From positions 3,989,939 to 4,053,938 of the forward strand of contig NC_092458.1 of the NCBI RefSeq assembly GCF_047495875.1: a stretch of DNA of 64,000 nt, in the 5' to 3' direction. Of the stretch, positions 37,933 through 50,800 are shown piece after piece (within the stretch, counting starts at the first letter, position 1; every line of letters begins with the position of its first letter). The position numbers and the translations under genes are program-made. The notes under the pieces were generated by a model. It did no database searches. It was given only the letters and a program-made list of their open reading frames with translations, and was not told the origin of the DNA. Origin of the DNA: Pithys albifrons albifrons. Its lineage: Eukaryota > Chordata > Aves > Passeriformes > Thamnophilidae.

Positions 37933-38234
37933 GTGGGCAGTTAAATGCCTCCCTGACATCCGATCCCATCAGATCTCGGAAGCTCAGCAGGGTCAGCCCC
38001 AGATTAGTACTTGGATGGGAGACCTCCTGGGAAATGCCGGGTGCTGTAGGTTCTAGTCCTGAGGACTTCACTGGCACTGTCCAAGCTCGCTCGGCCGTGG
38101 CAGATGAACCTCAGGACTGAAACGGTGGGGCCAGTTCTGCGCACGCTGAGCCTCACCTGAAATCCACTGCGCAGGCTGGAAGGGCCCACCCACGTGGGGA
38201 CAGCCCTGCCCAAATCTTTGTTCCCAAATCTTTG
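37933..38234 (+). mobile_element. 5S-rRNA-derived SINE, copy 3 (young)
   Basis: Nearly identical to the copy at 894-1211 (about six differences by eye over the head and body). The 5S-like head is complete and includes TAGTACTTGGATGGGAGACC. A 13-bp target duplication, TTCTATGTGGATT, lies at 37920-37932 and 38235-38247 and is perfect. The 3' end differs from the other copies: after GCCCAAATC it ends in two tandem units of CCCAAATCTTTGTT instead of GCGTTCGCGAAGCTGAGCC. Confidence 0.92.
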
Positions 38235-38247
38235 TTCTATGTGGATT

Positions 38248-41200
38248 AAGTAAGTACTATGATAAAAAGTGATTAAAGTTTAGGACATAATAAACAGTTG
38301 CTCTTTGGAACAACTAAGAAAGAGAACTCACAAGAAGAGAAGCAGCTCTTTACTTTTGAACAGTGCACAAGACCAAGTTCAAGAGCCAATTATTTAAGTA
38401 CCACTGTACAATAACCACTGTGAAATATTTAAATTAGTGAAGGAAATCTCCCCAGATCCGTTCAAAAAGACATCCAAACAACCTCACCTTCTCTTACTGA
38501 AACATTATTTTACTGTAAAGAAGGGCAATACCTCAAAAACTTTTAAGCTGGTTAAAAAGAATTTTTTAAAAAATATACCCAGAAGGGTAAAAATGTTATT
38601 GGTGCAAGGGATGCTGTTCAAAGGCATCATGTTACATCCTTGGTGAAAGAACCCATCAGACCCTTAAAAAAGGGCTAGCGTGATTATGAAAAATAGTAAA
38701 GGATCTTTTAGAGATGAAAAAACTTCTCTCTAATATGAAAATCACAGCCCAATAATTGGAAATTATATATAGTAAATTAAATGTAGAGCTATAGCAACTC
38801 AGTCCTGACAAAAATGTTGAAAATCAACCCACTAACAGCATACAGCATAAAGAAAATATATTTTAAAACTCATTAGAAGATGAAACTTGTCATCACTGGT
38901 AACAGCAGATGATTCAGTAGGATGAGAATTAGTAGAAAAAAACAGTGATTAGAGCAGTAACAAGTTGCAAAATATTCAATTTATAGTTAATATTTTATTG
39001 TTCAAGTATATGTGAGATGTTTTAACAGCTAAGGATATTAAAAATATTGCTATCACAGGTTGAAATGCTTTGGTTTCACAAAATTCTTGTAGTACTAATA
39101 AAGAAGACTACCAATATCACTATCAATTTCTCAAAAACTAGTTAATGTTAAAAAATCTTCTAAAAACAATCAAAACTTCAAAAATGATTGAGACAAGAAA
39201 TGAAAACAAAACTGAAAAGAATCTATGCCACCGTATTATTCCATAGTGAACTTTGTTCTTGAATATGACCCATGGTTAGGTCACCTAGTCTCAAAAAAAA
39301 GTCATAATTATTAATTAGTACTAAGCAAAGTAATTAGCAAGGAAATAGTCAAACAGAACATGTTTGCTCAGAGATATGGAGGAATACTGAACAGAGTAAG
39401 TCTATTTGGTTTGCAAAAGGTGATAAAAAGGGAAATACATGTGAGATCTCTAAAGCTACAAGTTGTGTAAAGACTAATGTTTTCAGTACACAAGAATGAG
39501 ACAGCCAGTGAAATGATGTGATGTTCAAAACAGATGCATAACAAATAAGTAAATTGTATAATTCATTCATTGCCTCAGAATGTTTTGAAGGCCAAAGAAT
39601 AAATCAGTTATGAAAGATTAAGTACATTCTTGTTGGTGAGGCCTCTCTTTTGTATTAAAAATAGTCTGATTATAATTTCCCAGGCAGAAAATATCTAAAC
39701 TATGTGCAGCCAAGGTGGAAGGACACACCACAGAAAGAACTTACTCTGCTTCACTTGTTTCTTATACCCTTTGCTTGGGTTTCTTCTACTAGTCATTCTT
39801 AGAGATGAAACTGTGGGAGAGCTGGGTCTTTGTGCTGACTCTCCATGGACATGTTTTGTGCTTTTATGGCATACAGAATTTGAAAGCTTTACATTATTGA
39901 AAGAGTTAATGCAGATCATGCACTATGCACAAGGTTAATGCAACACAGAATGTGGAAACAAATGACAAGGAATCACTTGCCTAGGTATGATGTACAGGAA
40001 TTTCTTTTCCCATTGATGTTTACTTCTAGCTAGAAAGGGGGTAAAAACTGCTACCAGGGAAGAACTGAATTTTTTCAATGCTCATTTTTAGAGCTGTAAA
40101 TAAGCAGATAGGTATGCAATAAAATGATCATGAAAAATCAAGAAATTCAGGCTGAATTTCACTTCTGTTTGTCAGGCACAGTTAATAAAGATATTAAGCT
40201 ATATTAAGTATACCAGTCCATTCAAAATATTGCAAGTTACACTTTTACATTTTTTTTAATATTTTTTTTTGTGCTCTACAACCTGTAATCTTACTAGCAG
40301 AGCTTCTAATATTTCAGGAAGGTTAAAAATATTGTTCATAGGACAGAAATCTTTCTACCATCCCCTCAGATGTGGAGTGACTAAAAAATGCATTTCTGGG
40401 TGATAGCAGCATGGCAGGATCTCTGTGGTACCAGCAGCAAAAGGATTAAAGGGCAGAGTTTTTTAACATGACTTTGTGGGGTTTCTGTTGCTGTCTGAAT
40501 CTTTCTCGAAGTCTATACAGAAACATGAGAGCCTTGGTGGACCCTACTGAAATGTTATGTGGCTAGTGGACAACTTTAGAGCATAAACAAATTTGAGGCT
40601 TCACTCAGATTACTGGGAGTGGCAGCTTTTCCTGATGTGAGTCTGTAAACAACTCTGTCAAACTTTTGTTAGCTTTAGTCTGAAAGTCAAATTTCCCAGG
40701 CCCAACATTTTCTGTCTTTTTTTCTTACATTAAATAATCTCTTGAAATACGAAACAGCAAAGATAAATGCTACAATTTTAGCATGATTGTTACAGAATGT
40801 CTGTGACAACACATAAAGCAAGCTGTAGATACTGAAAAATGAAAGATCAGCAATTACCAAGATTTACAAGAACACTCCAGTATAACTTAGTTCTGTGTAC
40901 CTGGGAAAAATCTAACTTCCATTTCAATGTGTAGTTTTGCCTTGCTAAATCTTAAACCTTCAATTTTTTTCAAAGGTCAGGATTCTTTCTTCTAACAAGA
41001 AGCAACAAGTTGTTCCTTATGAGATCAACAGTGACAATGCAGCATTTCCTGAAAGAAGAGAGACAACTGTCAATGCAAGGGAGAAAGTTTTGTTTTCAGC
41101 AGTGGAGATAGATGAATGAGAATAAGAAAAAAAAGAATGCAGAAGAGAGTGTCAGGGTCTGAAATGAAGGCAATGTGATCTGAATGCTGATGAAGAGGCA

Positions 41201-41560
41201 CTGACAAGATGAAAGATCTCTATCGTGCTCTCGCCCTCTCGTTTCCAGTGTGTAAAATCTGGCCCGTCGACATAATCTTGAGCTCTTTTTATATCACAAA
41301 ACTGGAACAAACAGGGTTCACAGTCAGTGGTGGGGATACAGCCCCTGTGAAATATAGTTGCTAAGGGAAGGGCTTAGCACCTGCCTCCCATTCTCCCCTA
41401 CTTTTTGAGGCCCTTCAGTCCATGTAACTGGACTTTATCAAGATTTGAGAATGCTTCTCTGAGTAATTCAGGCTGATTACAAATAAAGAGGTGTATGAGA
41501 TACTGACAATTCACATCCACTCTCCAGGGAAATAGACCATATAGTTAAATATTTAGGTAG
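38248..41560. other. AT-rich unique DNA, no gene seen
   Basis: No recognisable repeat or coding sequence. Short T-runs lie near 40245-40270. Confidence 0.5.
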
Positions 41561-42575
41561 AATCATAGAATCATAGAATCATAGAATCGATTGGGTTGGA
41601 AAAGACCTCCAAGATCATCGAGTCCAACCCTTGGTCCAACTCTAGCTCATTTACTAGATCATGGCACCCAGCGCCACGTCCAATCTGCATTTAAAGATCT
41701 CTAGGGATGGTGAATCCACCACCTCTCCGGGCAGCCCATTCCAATGCCTGATTACTCTCTCTGTAAAAAATTTTTTTCTGATATCCAACTTAAATTTCCC
41801 CTGGCAGAGCTTAAGCCCATGCCCCCTTGTTCTATTGCTGAGTGCCTGGGAGAAGAGACCAGCCCCCGCCTGGCTATAACTTCCCTTCAGGTAGTTCTAG
41901 ACAGTGATGAGGTCACCTCTGAGCCTCCTCTTCTCCAGGCTAAACAACCCCAGCTCCCTCAGCCTCTCCCCATAGGACTTGTGCTCCAGTCCCTTCACCA
42001 GCCTTGTTGCTCTTCTCTGGACCCGCTCCAGCATCTCAATATCCTTTCTGAACTGAGGGGCCCAGAACTGAACACAGTACTCAAGGTGTGGCCTCACCAA
42101 TGCAGAGTACAGGGGAAGGATCACTTCTCTGGTCCTGCTGGCCACGCTATTTTTGATACAGGACAGGATCCCATTGGCCTTCTTGGCCACCTGGGCACAC
42201 TGTTGGCTCATGTTGAGCTTCCTGTCAATTAGTACTCCAAGGTCCCTTTCTGCCTGGCTGCTCTCCAGCCACTCTGTGCCCAGCCTGGAGCGCTGCAGGG
42301 GGTTGTTGTGGCCAAAGTGCAGGACCCGGCACTTGGCCTTGTTGAACTTCATCCCATTGGAATCAGCCCATCTCTCAAGTCTATCCAGATCCCTCTGCAG
42401 AGCCCTCCTGCCTTCCAGCAGGTCGACACTCCCTCCCAACTTGGTGTCATCAGCAAATTTGCTGATGATGGACTCAATCCCCTCATCTAAATCATCAATA
42501 AAGATGTTAAACAGGACTGGACCCAACACAGACCCCTGGGGAACACCACTGGTGACTGGCCGCCAGCTGGATGCA
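41561..42575 (-). mobile_element. Young 5'-truncated CR1 LINE
   Basis: Read on the minus strand, this is the 3' kilobase of a CR1 element: the C-terminal RT region, a 3' UTR, and the CR1 tail (three ATTCTATG-type units at 41561-41585). It is truncated at the 5' end within the RT domain near 42575. The reading frame is intact, in contrast to the copy at 1-1285, so it inserted fairly recently. No target duplication is obvious, which is usual for CR1. Confidence 0.95.
41897..42573 (-). pseudogene. CR1 reverse transcriptase C-terminal fragment
   Basis: This is an open frame of about 225 codons with no natural start, because the element is 5'-truncated. It begins in the RT palm ([20 protein letters not shown]), continues with [10 protein letters not shown], which holds the catalytic ADD motif, and then the CR1 tail with [11 protein letters not shown]. 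It ends at a TAG after RLRGDLITV. The N-terminal endonuclease and the first part of RT are missing, so it cannot work alone. Plus-strand frames over the same DNA (for example 41744-42232) are antisense shadows. Confidence 0.92.
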
Positions 42576-43562
42576 GGTATTTTACTTAAATGTCATTTAA
42601 GTGTATTCCTAATGTAACATAACATTATATCTGTTGTATGTCAGTACTCAGAGAAAATTCTGTTTTGGAAAAATAACAAGATGACAAAACCAGCAGACAT
42701 GTCATGTTTGAAAATAAAAGGTTGACAAATTTTTAAAATCAAAAAGACACCTTTATGGTAGGTACACTGAGACCTTCTGAAGTTCTTGTTTCAACACATG
42801 CAGTGGGGAAAATTTCCAGCCATCAAGCCATTGGTTTTGATAACAGTTCCTTTCAAAGAATCAGGCTCTTCATACAATCATGGCTGTTTCTCAGAGCAGT
42901 GTCTACTCTGCCAGTAAATAGTTTTTCACAGGGCAAAATGTAGTAACATACATATATGTAACATGGATCTAAATGTGTTGTCACATTGTGAAGTATGCAA
43001 TTTGCAGGCCACAAAATTGTACCTTGAGATAAAATAAATAATTGTCTAACGTTTGTGTGCTAAGGTAGCACTGTCTTAATTGTCCTTTTGTAGAACAACT
43101 TTTTAACAGTAGTGCATAAGAAGCTTTTTAGTCTTTCCCTTCTGTAGTACAGCTGAAGGGAAACTGATTCTACCAGAATCAATCAAGAAAACCATGGTGC
43201 TATTTCAAATTCTTCACTCTTTGTAAAAGGCTTGTTCACTTTTGTGGCTAATTTGCCTGACTAAGAATTATAGGGTAAAAATTAAATTATACATTTATCT
43301 GCATTATATATAGGAGTCATGAGGTTTAGTTAGTTAATACTTATGTAGCTTTTTGGCTTTTTGCAAAGTAATTTTGATCATTTTTTCCATATTTAACAGC
43401 AAGCAGTAGGCAGAATGGCTTAGTTAGAATTTTTAGAAGGCACTTATGGAAGTCTTCCCTGAAATTCTGTGGGTCTTGGATGCAGTCTGATTTACTGTGA
43501 CACTTGAATCAAAGCAGATTTCTTACCTTGATATATATCCATGTGTATATTGTTATTTCAGC

Positions 43563-43626
43563 ACAACAAACCAAACCAAACCAAACCAAAAAACAAAACA
43601 AAACAAAACAAAACAACAAAAAAAAG
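43563..43626. repeat. (CCAAA)n / (AAAAC)n simple repeat
   Basis: CCAAA units are followed by AAAAC units and an A-run. Confidence 0.9.
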
Positions 43627-44853
43627 TTGTTTAAATTTACCCAAGTGCAGTTTGAAAAAATAAATAAGACTGCAGAGGATGGGAAATTGCCAGGACATCT
43701 CAAATAGGATTGCTGGCTGGTAGGCAGTTGCCTGGAACATTAGACTTCTGGGTACTATTAAAAGGCTGTAACCTTGTTTCCTCCTTTGCCATGTTAGAGT
43801 TTTGGAAAGCCACGTTTGCTGCTGAGAGTGACCATGTGGTAATGTGGATTTGTGGAAGGGCACAGTGTCTGGACTCCTCATCTTTTGAGGAATAAAACTC
43901 AAAGTTAAGTATTCCACTGAGAAGCAGAAATTTGCTCCAGGAGGAAGGACCAACTGCCCAGCCTCATGTCCATCTGCCTTCACACACAAACATCAGTGTG
44001 TTACAGTACAATAAGAGCAGCCTCCTATCCAACTCACACCTTAATCTGATCACACCTGCACTGAGAAAAAGGCAAAAATTGCAAAAGAAACTATTACTGT
44101 TAATACAACCCTAATCTACTAGGAAAATTAGGAAATTCCAATCTTTGTTGCTAACCACCTTTTAAAGACATGGAAAATACAGAGGAAGAAAACCCCAAAA
44201 CTGTAAATCAAACAAATTTATTTGGATTAATTCCTATTCACATTTTCAATCCTGAACTGAATACCTGTCAGGTAAAAAGAAAAATTCAAATATTAGTGTT
44301 CAAAAGCATAATGTCATCAAATTGTACGGTGTTATGTTTTCTATATCCCATTTACAAAAAAAAAAAGAAAAAGTACATCTCTTTTATAACAGCATGTACT
44401 ATACATGTTGTTAACAAGTAGTGCATTTTCCCAGGACACAAGATTTTGGAATTCATATGTCAATGAATACTTCATAAATGTGCAATAATTTTACCATCTC
44501 TGATCAGTAAATTCACATTTTCACGCTGTGTTGTAGAGGCATCTTCTTGCTGATACAGAGAGATATAACAGAGAAGTATTTAGAATTAATGATACATTGA
44601 TGACTGTAGATTGAGAGGGTTTTTTCAGGTAATTTGTTTCCTCTCTCAGCTTTTATTTCCCTGCGGTTCTTCCCCACGTTGCTCTATCTCTCACATATTT
44701 ATTTTGTGTGGTTTGACATTACATTAAAAAAATACTACTGAAATAAATAACCAATATGTTACTGCCTGTTTGTTCTGAACCTGTGACTTATGTCTGACCA
44801 CATATTTATGAATTTTTAAACTGAAAATACTTGTATTAAAATGCCCAAAGTTT

Positions 44854-44896
44854 GAAAAAACAAAAAACAAAAACAAACAAACAAACAAAAAAAAAC
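44854..44896. repeat. (AAAC)n simple repeat
   Basis: CAAA units with longer A-runs. Confidence 0.85.
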
Positions 44897-45012
44897 TGAA
44901 AACCAAACACCAAACTAAAACAAACCTCAAATTCTCCAAAAATCAAAATATGATTTAGGGATATCAGCAATGATAGGAACAATTTCAGGTGTCTCCACAA
45001 GGGCATGTGTCT

Positions 45013-45098
45013 GTATATACATATATAGATATAGATATAGATATAGATATATAGATATATAGATATATAGAGATAGATATATAGATATATAGAGATAG

Positions 45099-45151
<53 letters not shown>

Positions 45152-45276
45152 TGAATATATATAGATAGATATCTGGTATGTGTATAAACAAGGTGTGTGT
45201 ATATATAAGAGATAAATAGATAAGGGACAGATAGATAGATAGATAGATAGATAGACAGATAGATAGATAGATAATA
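45013..45276. repeat. GATA tetranucleotide microsatellite
   Basis: About 260 bp of GATA/ATAG units. A mixed ATAGAT/ATAT section comes first, then an uninterrupted run at about 45099-45150, then a break with GTGT and TATA steps, then a second run at about 45230-45272. The minus-strand frames rich in Ser-Ile-Tyr-Leu come from this repeat and are not genes. Confidence 0.97.
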
Positions 45277-45887
45277 TAAAAACCAGTTTCTTAAGAGAAT
45301 AAAAAACATTTTTAAGATAGTCTTTGATTTTAAATAGAGGTCTGACTATCATTAATGACTATGAAAACATTAATCTTTGTCAGAAGGTCACAAATTGAAT
45401 AGTTACTTACATTGACTTTAAAAGATCTGTCAGACTCAGTACTGAGAAAATTTGCAATTTATTGTAACAAAACAAATTTTCTGCAACCACAATTTGCAGT
45501 GCTAACTCTGGTAAGTAGGGCAGAATTAATCTTCCATAACTTTAGGCTCTCAGAGTGTTGTCATCATCCTGAGCTCATCATCCAGACTCCCATTCTAAGC
45601 ACGGGAGAGAAACAGAAGCTGTTTTAACATGATTCAGCTCATTCTAGTGTAGGCATCTTAAGTGAATCTCACCTTTGAAGGAACTGTTTCACTCTCTCAA
45701 CTAGACAGAAAAGTGGATTAAAAGCTTGGAAATAGAAGATGTATGACAGATGCCTAAGTCTATGTGAGGTTATTCCTTTCATTAAAATGTAAAGAGGATA
45801 TAAAATAATAAGCAGAAGTGAGTTTGTAAATTTAGAAAGTATGACATTGCACAAAAACAGAAAAAAGAGTGATTTTTCCAATTGTTA
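45277..45887. other. AT-rich unique DNA
   Basis: Nothing recognised between the microsatellite and the LTR. Confidence 0.5.
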
Positions 45888-46470
45888 TGATGCCAAAGGG
45901 GTTTTTGATTTCTGATTTTCACATTTTGTAGATTTTAGGAACACAGTAGTTGTAGATTTTTAGAGAGTTAATATTTCTAACAGTTTAAGTTTAATGCCTT
46001 TCTATCACTACCCCTGTCCCAGAACAGGGAGCTCAAATTCCTTTAGTTAATTAATCTTGTTTAGACTCCTTTCCAAGGTAAAGAGCTGAAGGATATCAGA
46101 AAGGCCCACAGAATGAAACATAAACACAGGTCAGAGTGACCCAGAAGCCAAAACTGGATGAACTCCAAGAGACCTTTGTCTGCCTGAGGAAGAAGAGCTG
46201 ATGAAGACAGAGGGTCTTGACGACCCCAGACCCAATTCCAGGGGTTGGACCAGGGGTGGGACTGGGGCTGGACTGAGAAATGTGTAAAGCAATGATTGGA
46301 GGGATCTTATTATAAAAGCCATGGAAACAAGAACTGGGTACATGCATGTCATCCTGTATTCCTGTGGGCTGTAGGCCCTGTGATATTAAAGGACCTTTAC
46401 TTTTTATCTTACCCTACACTAATGTGGCTCGAAGTCCTGTTTTTGGGGGGAAGGGTCATCCATGGCATCA
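45888..46470 (+). mobile_element. Solo LTR, 'TGATGCC' family, copy 2
   Basis: A 583-bp element with TGATGCC...GGCATCA termini and a perfect 4-bp target duplication, GTTA (45884-45887 and 46471-46474). A TATAAAAG box lies at 46311-46318 and ATTAAA at 46384-46389, which sets the orientation and fits U3-R-U5 order. A 4-bp duplication is usual for class I (gammaretrovirus-like) elements, so I infer an ERV1-type LTR. It is the inverted partner of 3547-4128. Confidence 0.85.
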
Positions 46471-47739
46471 GTTACAATAAGGTTAGCAAGAAATACAAGA
46501 AAAATTTATGGAGATAATAATAAAATACCCTACCATTATGCCCTCACATGCAATACAAGGATTCCAAGGGGTTGCTAAAAAAAGAGTAGCTGTTCACTTG
46601 TAGAAATAGCTTCTTACTTGCCCAGAAATATAGAAAAAGAAAAAAATGTTGGTTTTGTGCTGCTTTATAATAGCATACTTATAAAGACATTCAACCACTT
46701 TTGAAAAATAGCAACAGAGTACTAATATTCTGAAATCTCTAAGCACCTGAAGAGCAACTAGGGAATTGTGACTAAAGGCCATCAGCTCTAAAATAAGCCT
46801 AAAAGCACATATATATTTTTTTAACCTGCAAACAGATCCCTTGTTACACATTCTGTTTACATCTGACATGATGATCAAAACCTTATAGGAGAAACCTATT
46901 TATTTCTTTAAAAAGGAGAGTCAAGTGAGGATTATTATAAACTTTCCAAGGAAACTCACTGTTGAAATGTTCTTCAGCATTTACTGTGCTCTGTCAAAGG
47001 GCATCAGTGAAATTTAGGCAAATATTTTCTTTTTCCTTTTTTTTTCCCCCAGTGATTACTGTATCTCCAAATGGAAAACAACTGAAGTCTCTTTCTTTCC
47101 AGGAACAAACTGTTTGATACAGTTTCCCTGGTTTCTTTTATTTACCTGTGGCCAAGGAATGCCATTAATTCTTCTCTCAGCTCCTGTACTGAGATTCCAT
47201 TCACAAGAACTTAACAGCTTGTTTATGTGGACCATGCATGACAGTTAAGAGAAACCAGCTTAAGATACCTATTTCAAGTTATTTTTTATTGTAAAGCACA
47301 TTATGGATAGTTTACATCAGAAAATAGGCATTAAATATTACATACTTCTGGTTTTGCATGGGATTATTCTTTGGGGATTTTAACTAATTTGCTTCAAATG
47401 TAAAACTTAAGTGGTTTTAACTTTTATGAAAGGTTCTAAACACTTACCTAAACTATGTCAGAGAGTATAGAAAATGGACCCAGAACTGGAGAAAGACTCA
47501 TGCATCTCTTCCTTAAGCCTACATCCCAGGATACAGTCAAATAATCAACAGCTGTTACTTTTCCTCAGGGTTATGTGATTTGGACTCATATATTTTAATG
47601 ACACATAACCAGCTTAAATTTCTTTCTCTTTTCTAAGTGGCAAGGTGCTGCAGTTTTGATTGCACAAGAGAACAAAATTGGAAAGTTTCAACAATAATAA
47701 ATATTTATCATGTCACTTCTTCTTTTTCCTCTTTTCCAG

Positions 47740-47824
47740 ATTGAACTTCTGTTTGTGCTCAGAACATTTCACAGATGAATACTGCCTGATGTTATCATGC
47801 AATATTAAGAGTGTGATGGGCTGA
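47740..47824 (+). other. Possible exon remnant with THAP-like motif
   Basis: A long pyrimidine run ending in TTTTCCAG (AG at 47738-47739) is a near-ideal splice acceptor. It is followed by 27 open codons and a TGA. The frame contains FCLCSEHFTDEYC, which resembles the C-x-H part of THAP zinc fingers (CSEHF followed by an aromatic residue). The later THAP residues (AVP box) are absent. It may be a terminal exon, a decayed exon or chance. Confidence 0.2.
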
Positions 47825-50800
47825 TAAGAATCCACACATGTAAACAAGAAATTGTCCTGAAGATTAAGCTTCCATATGATATAATGCTGGCATCTAATGG
47901 CATCTAGTGTTTACTTGTGAAGAAATAAGCAATCTTTGAAGCTGTTTTATTACTTGAGAGTATTCATTTTAACACTTACAACTGTAATTGTTCCCTGCAG
48001 CCCTATTTTCAGATGTTCTCACATAAGAGGAAAACACTGACTTTTTAGCATGAATGTTTCCTTTGTCCATAAGACACAAGAAGGAAAAAATGTTATTAAA
48101 ATCTTTCCCCCAAATTTCCCTCATTGCCAGAAGGACAGCATGACATAGCATGAATGAATTCTTAACTAGGCTATAGCCTATCAATAAAATTCCAGCTTAA
48201 TGAATACTGAATCAGAAAGACATCAAAGCTAAGGTTGTAACCCATTTGTTTTGTCAAGAAGAGGCTGAAAGAGCTTAAGATATCTTTGAATTGTAATCAA
48301 TGTCCTTTCCTTTAACAACTACACTCCTTTTTTTCTTGTGGTTACAACTATTTGTTCATTCATTGATTTTTTTTTAAAGCTTGGTTAATTATAATTTGCC
48401 TGTGAAAGTAGCAAACTGAGGCTAAAGTAGAGAGAGTCTTTAGTAAACAGGAGAAAGAACAAAAAAAAATTTAGTTTTTGAAAATGAGTGTATATTTATC
48501 ATCTGGAGAAGAGATCTAGAAAGAGAAGAGAATTAAGGAAGTTCCTAGTTCATATTTGAAATATTTATAAGTCAGGCCTTCCTCCTCATTGTTTGAACTC
48601 TGAACAAACACAAACACACATGCACACGTGCACACACTCTTTCTCTCACCTTATTAAACTAACCTGATTTTTCAGATTAGTTGTTAGAAGTGGTGGAAAG
48701 GACACTCTAGAGGAAATGTACTTTTTTTTATGGGAGAACCTTATAGAAAATAACAAGTGATAATTATGAGACAGAGGTATTTTGAGGGTACAGGACGTCT
48801 GTTCACAGTATCTCTCAATTATTTTTTAGATCCCTTAGTCAAAAAGAAAGTTAACAGGAAACATGGAGAATAAAGTGCCAGACCTTATTCCAGAAAATGA
48901 TTTATAAGGTGTCGTTCTAAGTTACTGAAAGCAGACGTGACACGATAACAAAGACAAAATTGCAAAAATTTTGCAGTTTGGTCTTCCTTGTATTGCATTT
49001 AGAGGAGATATATTTGTGTCCATTCCCTTCTCAGGCTGCTGAACCTTCGGATTTCTCAGATATCTAAATTTTCTCCTGACTTTGGGAGTCCTGAGAGTCC
49101 CGACACTTTCCATTCACTTTGTGTGATTTTCACCTATCCTGTCCTAGTATTTTTCCATAATCACTGCATGTTGTTCAGGAACTCCAAGTGAAGGCAGGAT
49201 GAGCAGTGCTCCCATACCACCACAGTGAGTACTGAATCTGTTTCTGACAATATTGAATCTATTACAAATTGTTGAACAGTTTTTCAGTCTTCTCCATATT
49301 AAAGGAGAATTTAGGACTTCAGTTTTGGAAACAGTACCCTCAACAGGCTCATGAGAGTTTATTATCCAGCTTTAGGCTAAATGAGCTCTGGGAAAATGGC
49401 AAGCCACACTTAAGCCAATTCCAGAGAAAACAGAAAAAGTGTAAGATTCCTTTAACTGTGAGCACAAACTGTCAGAAGGTCTTCATCAGGAGTCCAGCAT
49501 ACAGGCTGTGGTCATGCATCAGTCCACCTGAGTGGATAAGCAGGAAGTGCATCCCTTAGAAGAGAAGGAAGACAAACAGTGGCTGTTACCCACTTGAGTC
49601 ATCCCAGGACTGAAAAGTGTCTGCTCTGATGGTGTTGCTGCCCACCCCTCTCATCTCAAAAGACAGCAGAAGACACTATGGCAATGTTCCTTCTCCCACA
49701 ATAAGAATTACAGTCTCTGCCTGGCCAAATCCATAGGGGTCCAAGCACTCACTTATTCCTTTTTGTTCTTTTGAAGTTTTCCGAATGGCTGTTTGTCACA
49801 AAAAGAGTGTGCTACGAGTCCTGTGAAGACACTGATGTGCAAATGCTTTCTATGCAGTGCAAGGCATGGGGTTAGGTATGGACCTAAAGTGGACTATAGT
49901 GTAAATACTTGTTAGATCTCCTGATGGAGCCCCAAAGGCTTGTGCAGTGTGTGTTGCACCGAGACGGGCTTGATGTGCCTTCAGTGTTTCAAAACTACTC
50001 TGAGAATAAATGTTGTTGGTGCAAGTGGAAAGGTCCAGACTGAGGCAACTCTACTGTCCTTGGGAATGTCTTCACTCCCATGTTCAGCTCTCTAAAATGG
50101 AGCTGAAATTCGTTCAGACGCCTCTTATGGTTCACTGCATTTCCTTACAACTCCTTTGAGATTTTCTGAATAGAAAAGAGTCTAGGGGACTACACCAGTA
50201 TCTTTGTTTGTACGCCCAAAAAAATAAGAAAATTTGATGGCACCAGTGTAGAAAAGAAAAGGATTCAGCCAAATCATTGTCACTCTTCAGAAAGCACATT
50301 GTAACTCAGGATGTTCTTGGCCCAGTTAAGCAGTCATGCCTGCCCTAGTTCAGTGGGAAGACTGAAGCCAGAATGGGTCTTCTCATTCTTGTGATATTTA
50401 AAATAAACTACGTTTTGAAAAGAGGTGTTGTAGCATTTGTTACTAGGCTGTATTTGAACTGCTGAGCAGCAAAGGCCTTTTAATACTTTTTCTCCTCTTC
50501 TTTCCCTTGGAATTGTTGGCTAAGAACACACAACAAAGAAAAGATATAAAAATCCTTCAACTTCTCTGTGAAGCAGCAGGGTTGCCAAAAATTCATGCTA
50601 AATCCACCTCCAAATAATCCTCAGTAGAGCAGTTTTATTATCACTGATCCCTGAGGACGACGGGGCTGAGAGTGAGGTAGTTATACAGAAGCTCTCCCTC
50701 CCTCAAGGTGTCTTTAGAAATTTCTCACTCAAGAGAAGTAGGACTGTGAGACCAGAGGATCAAGACAAAATGCATGGCTTCATTTGGCTTCATGCTTTGG

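Larger units (their letters stand above)
42576..45012. other. AT-rich DNA with simple A/C repeats
   Basis: No gene is recognised. Two A-rich simple repeats lie here and are listed separately. Confidence 0.5.

Noticed and set aside
41744..42232. 162-codon plus-strand frame as a gene
   Set aside because: It is the antisense of the CR1 reverse-transcriptase tail. The similar minus-strand frame at 61218-61643 is the same artefact on the second copy.
45013..45276. CRISPR-like array
   Set aside because: The periodicity is 4 bp without spacers, and the genome is eukaryotic.
44836..45352. Frames rich in Ser-Ile-Tyr-Leu
   Set aside because: Direct translation of the GATA microsatellite.
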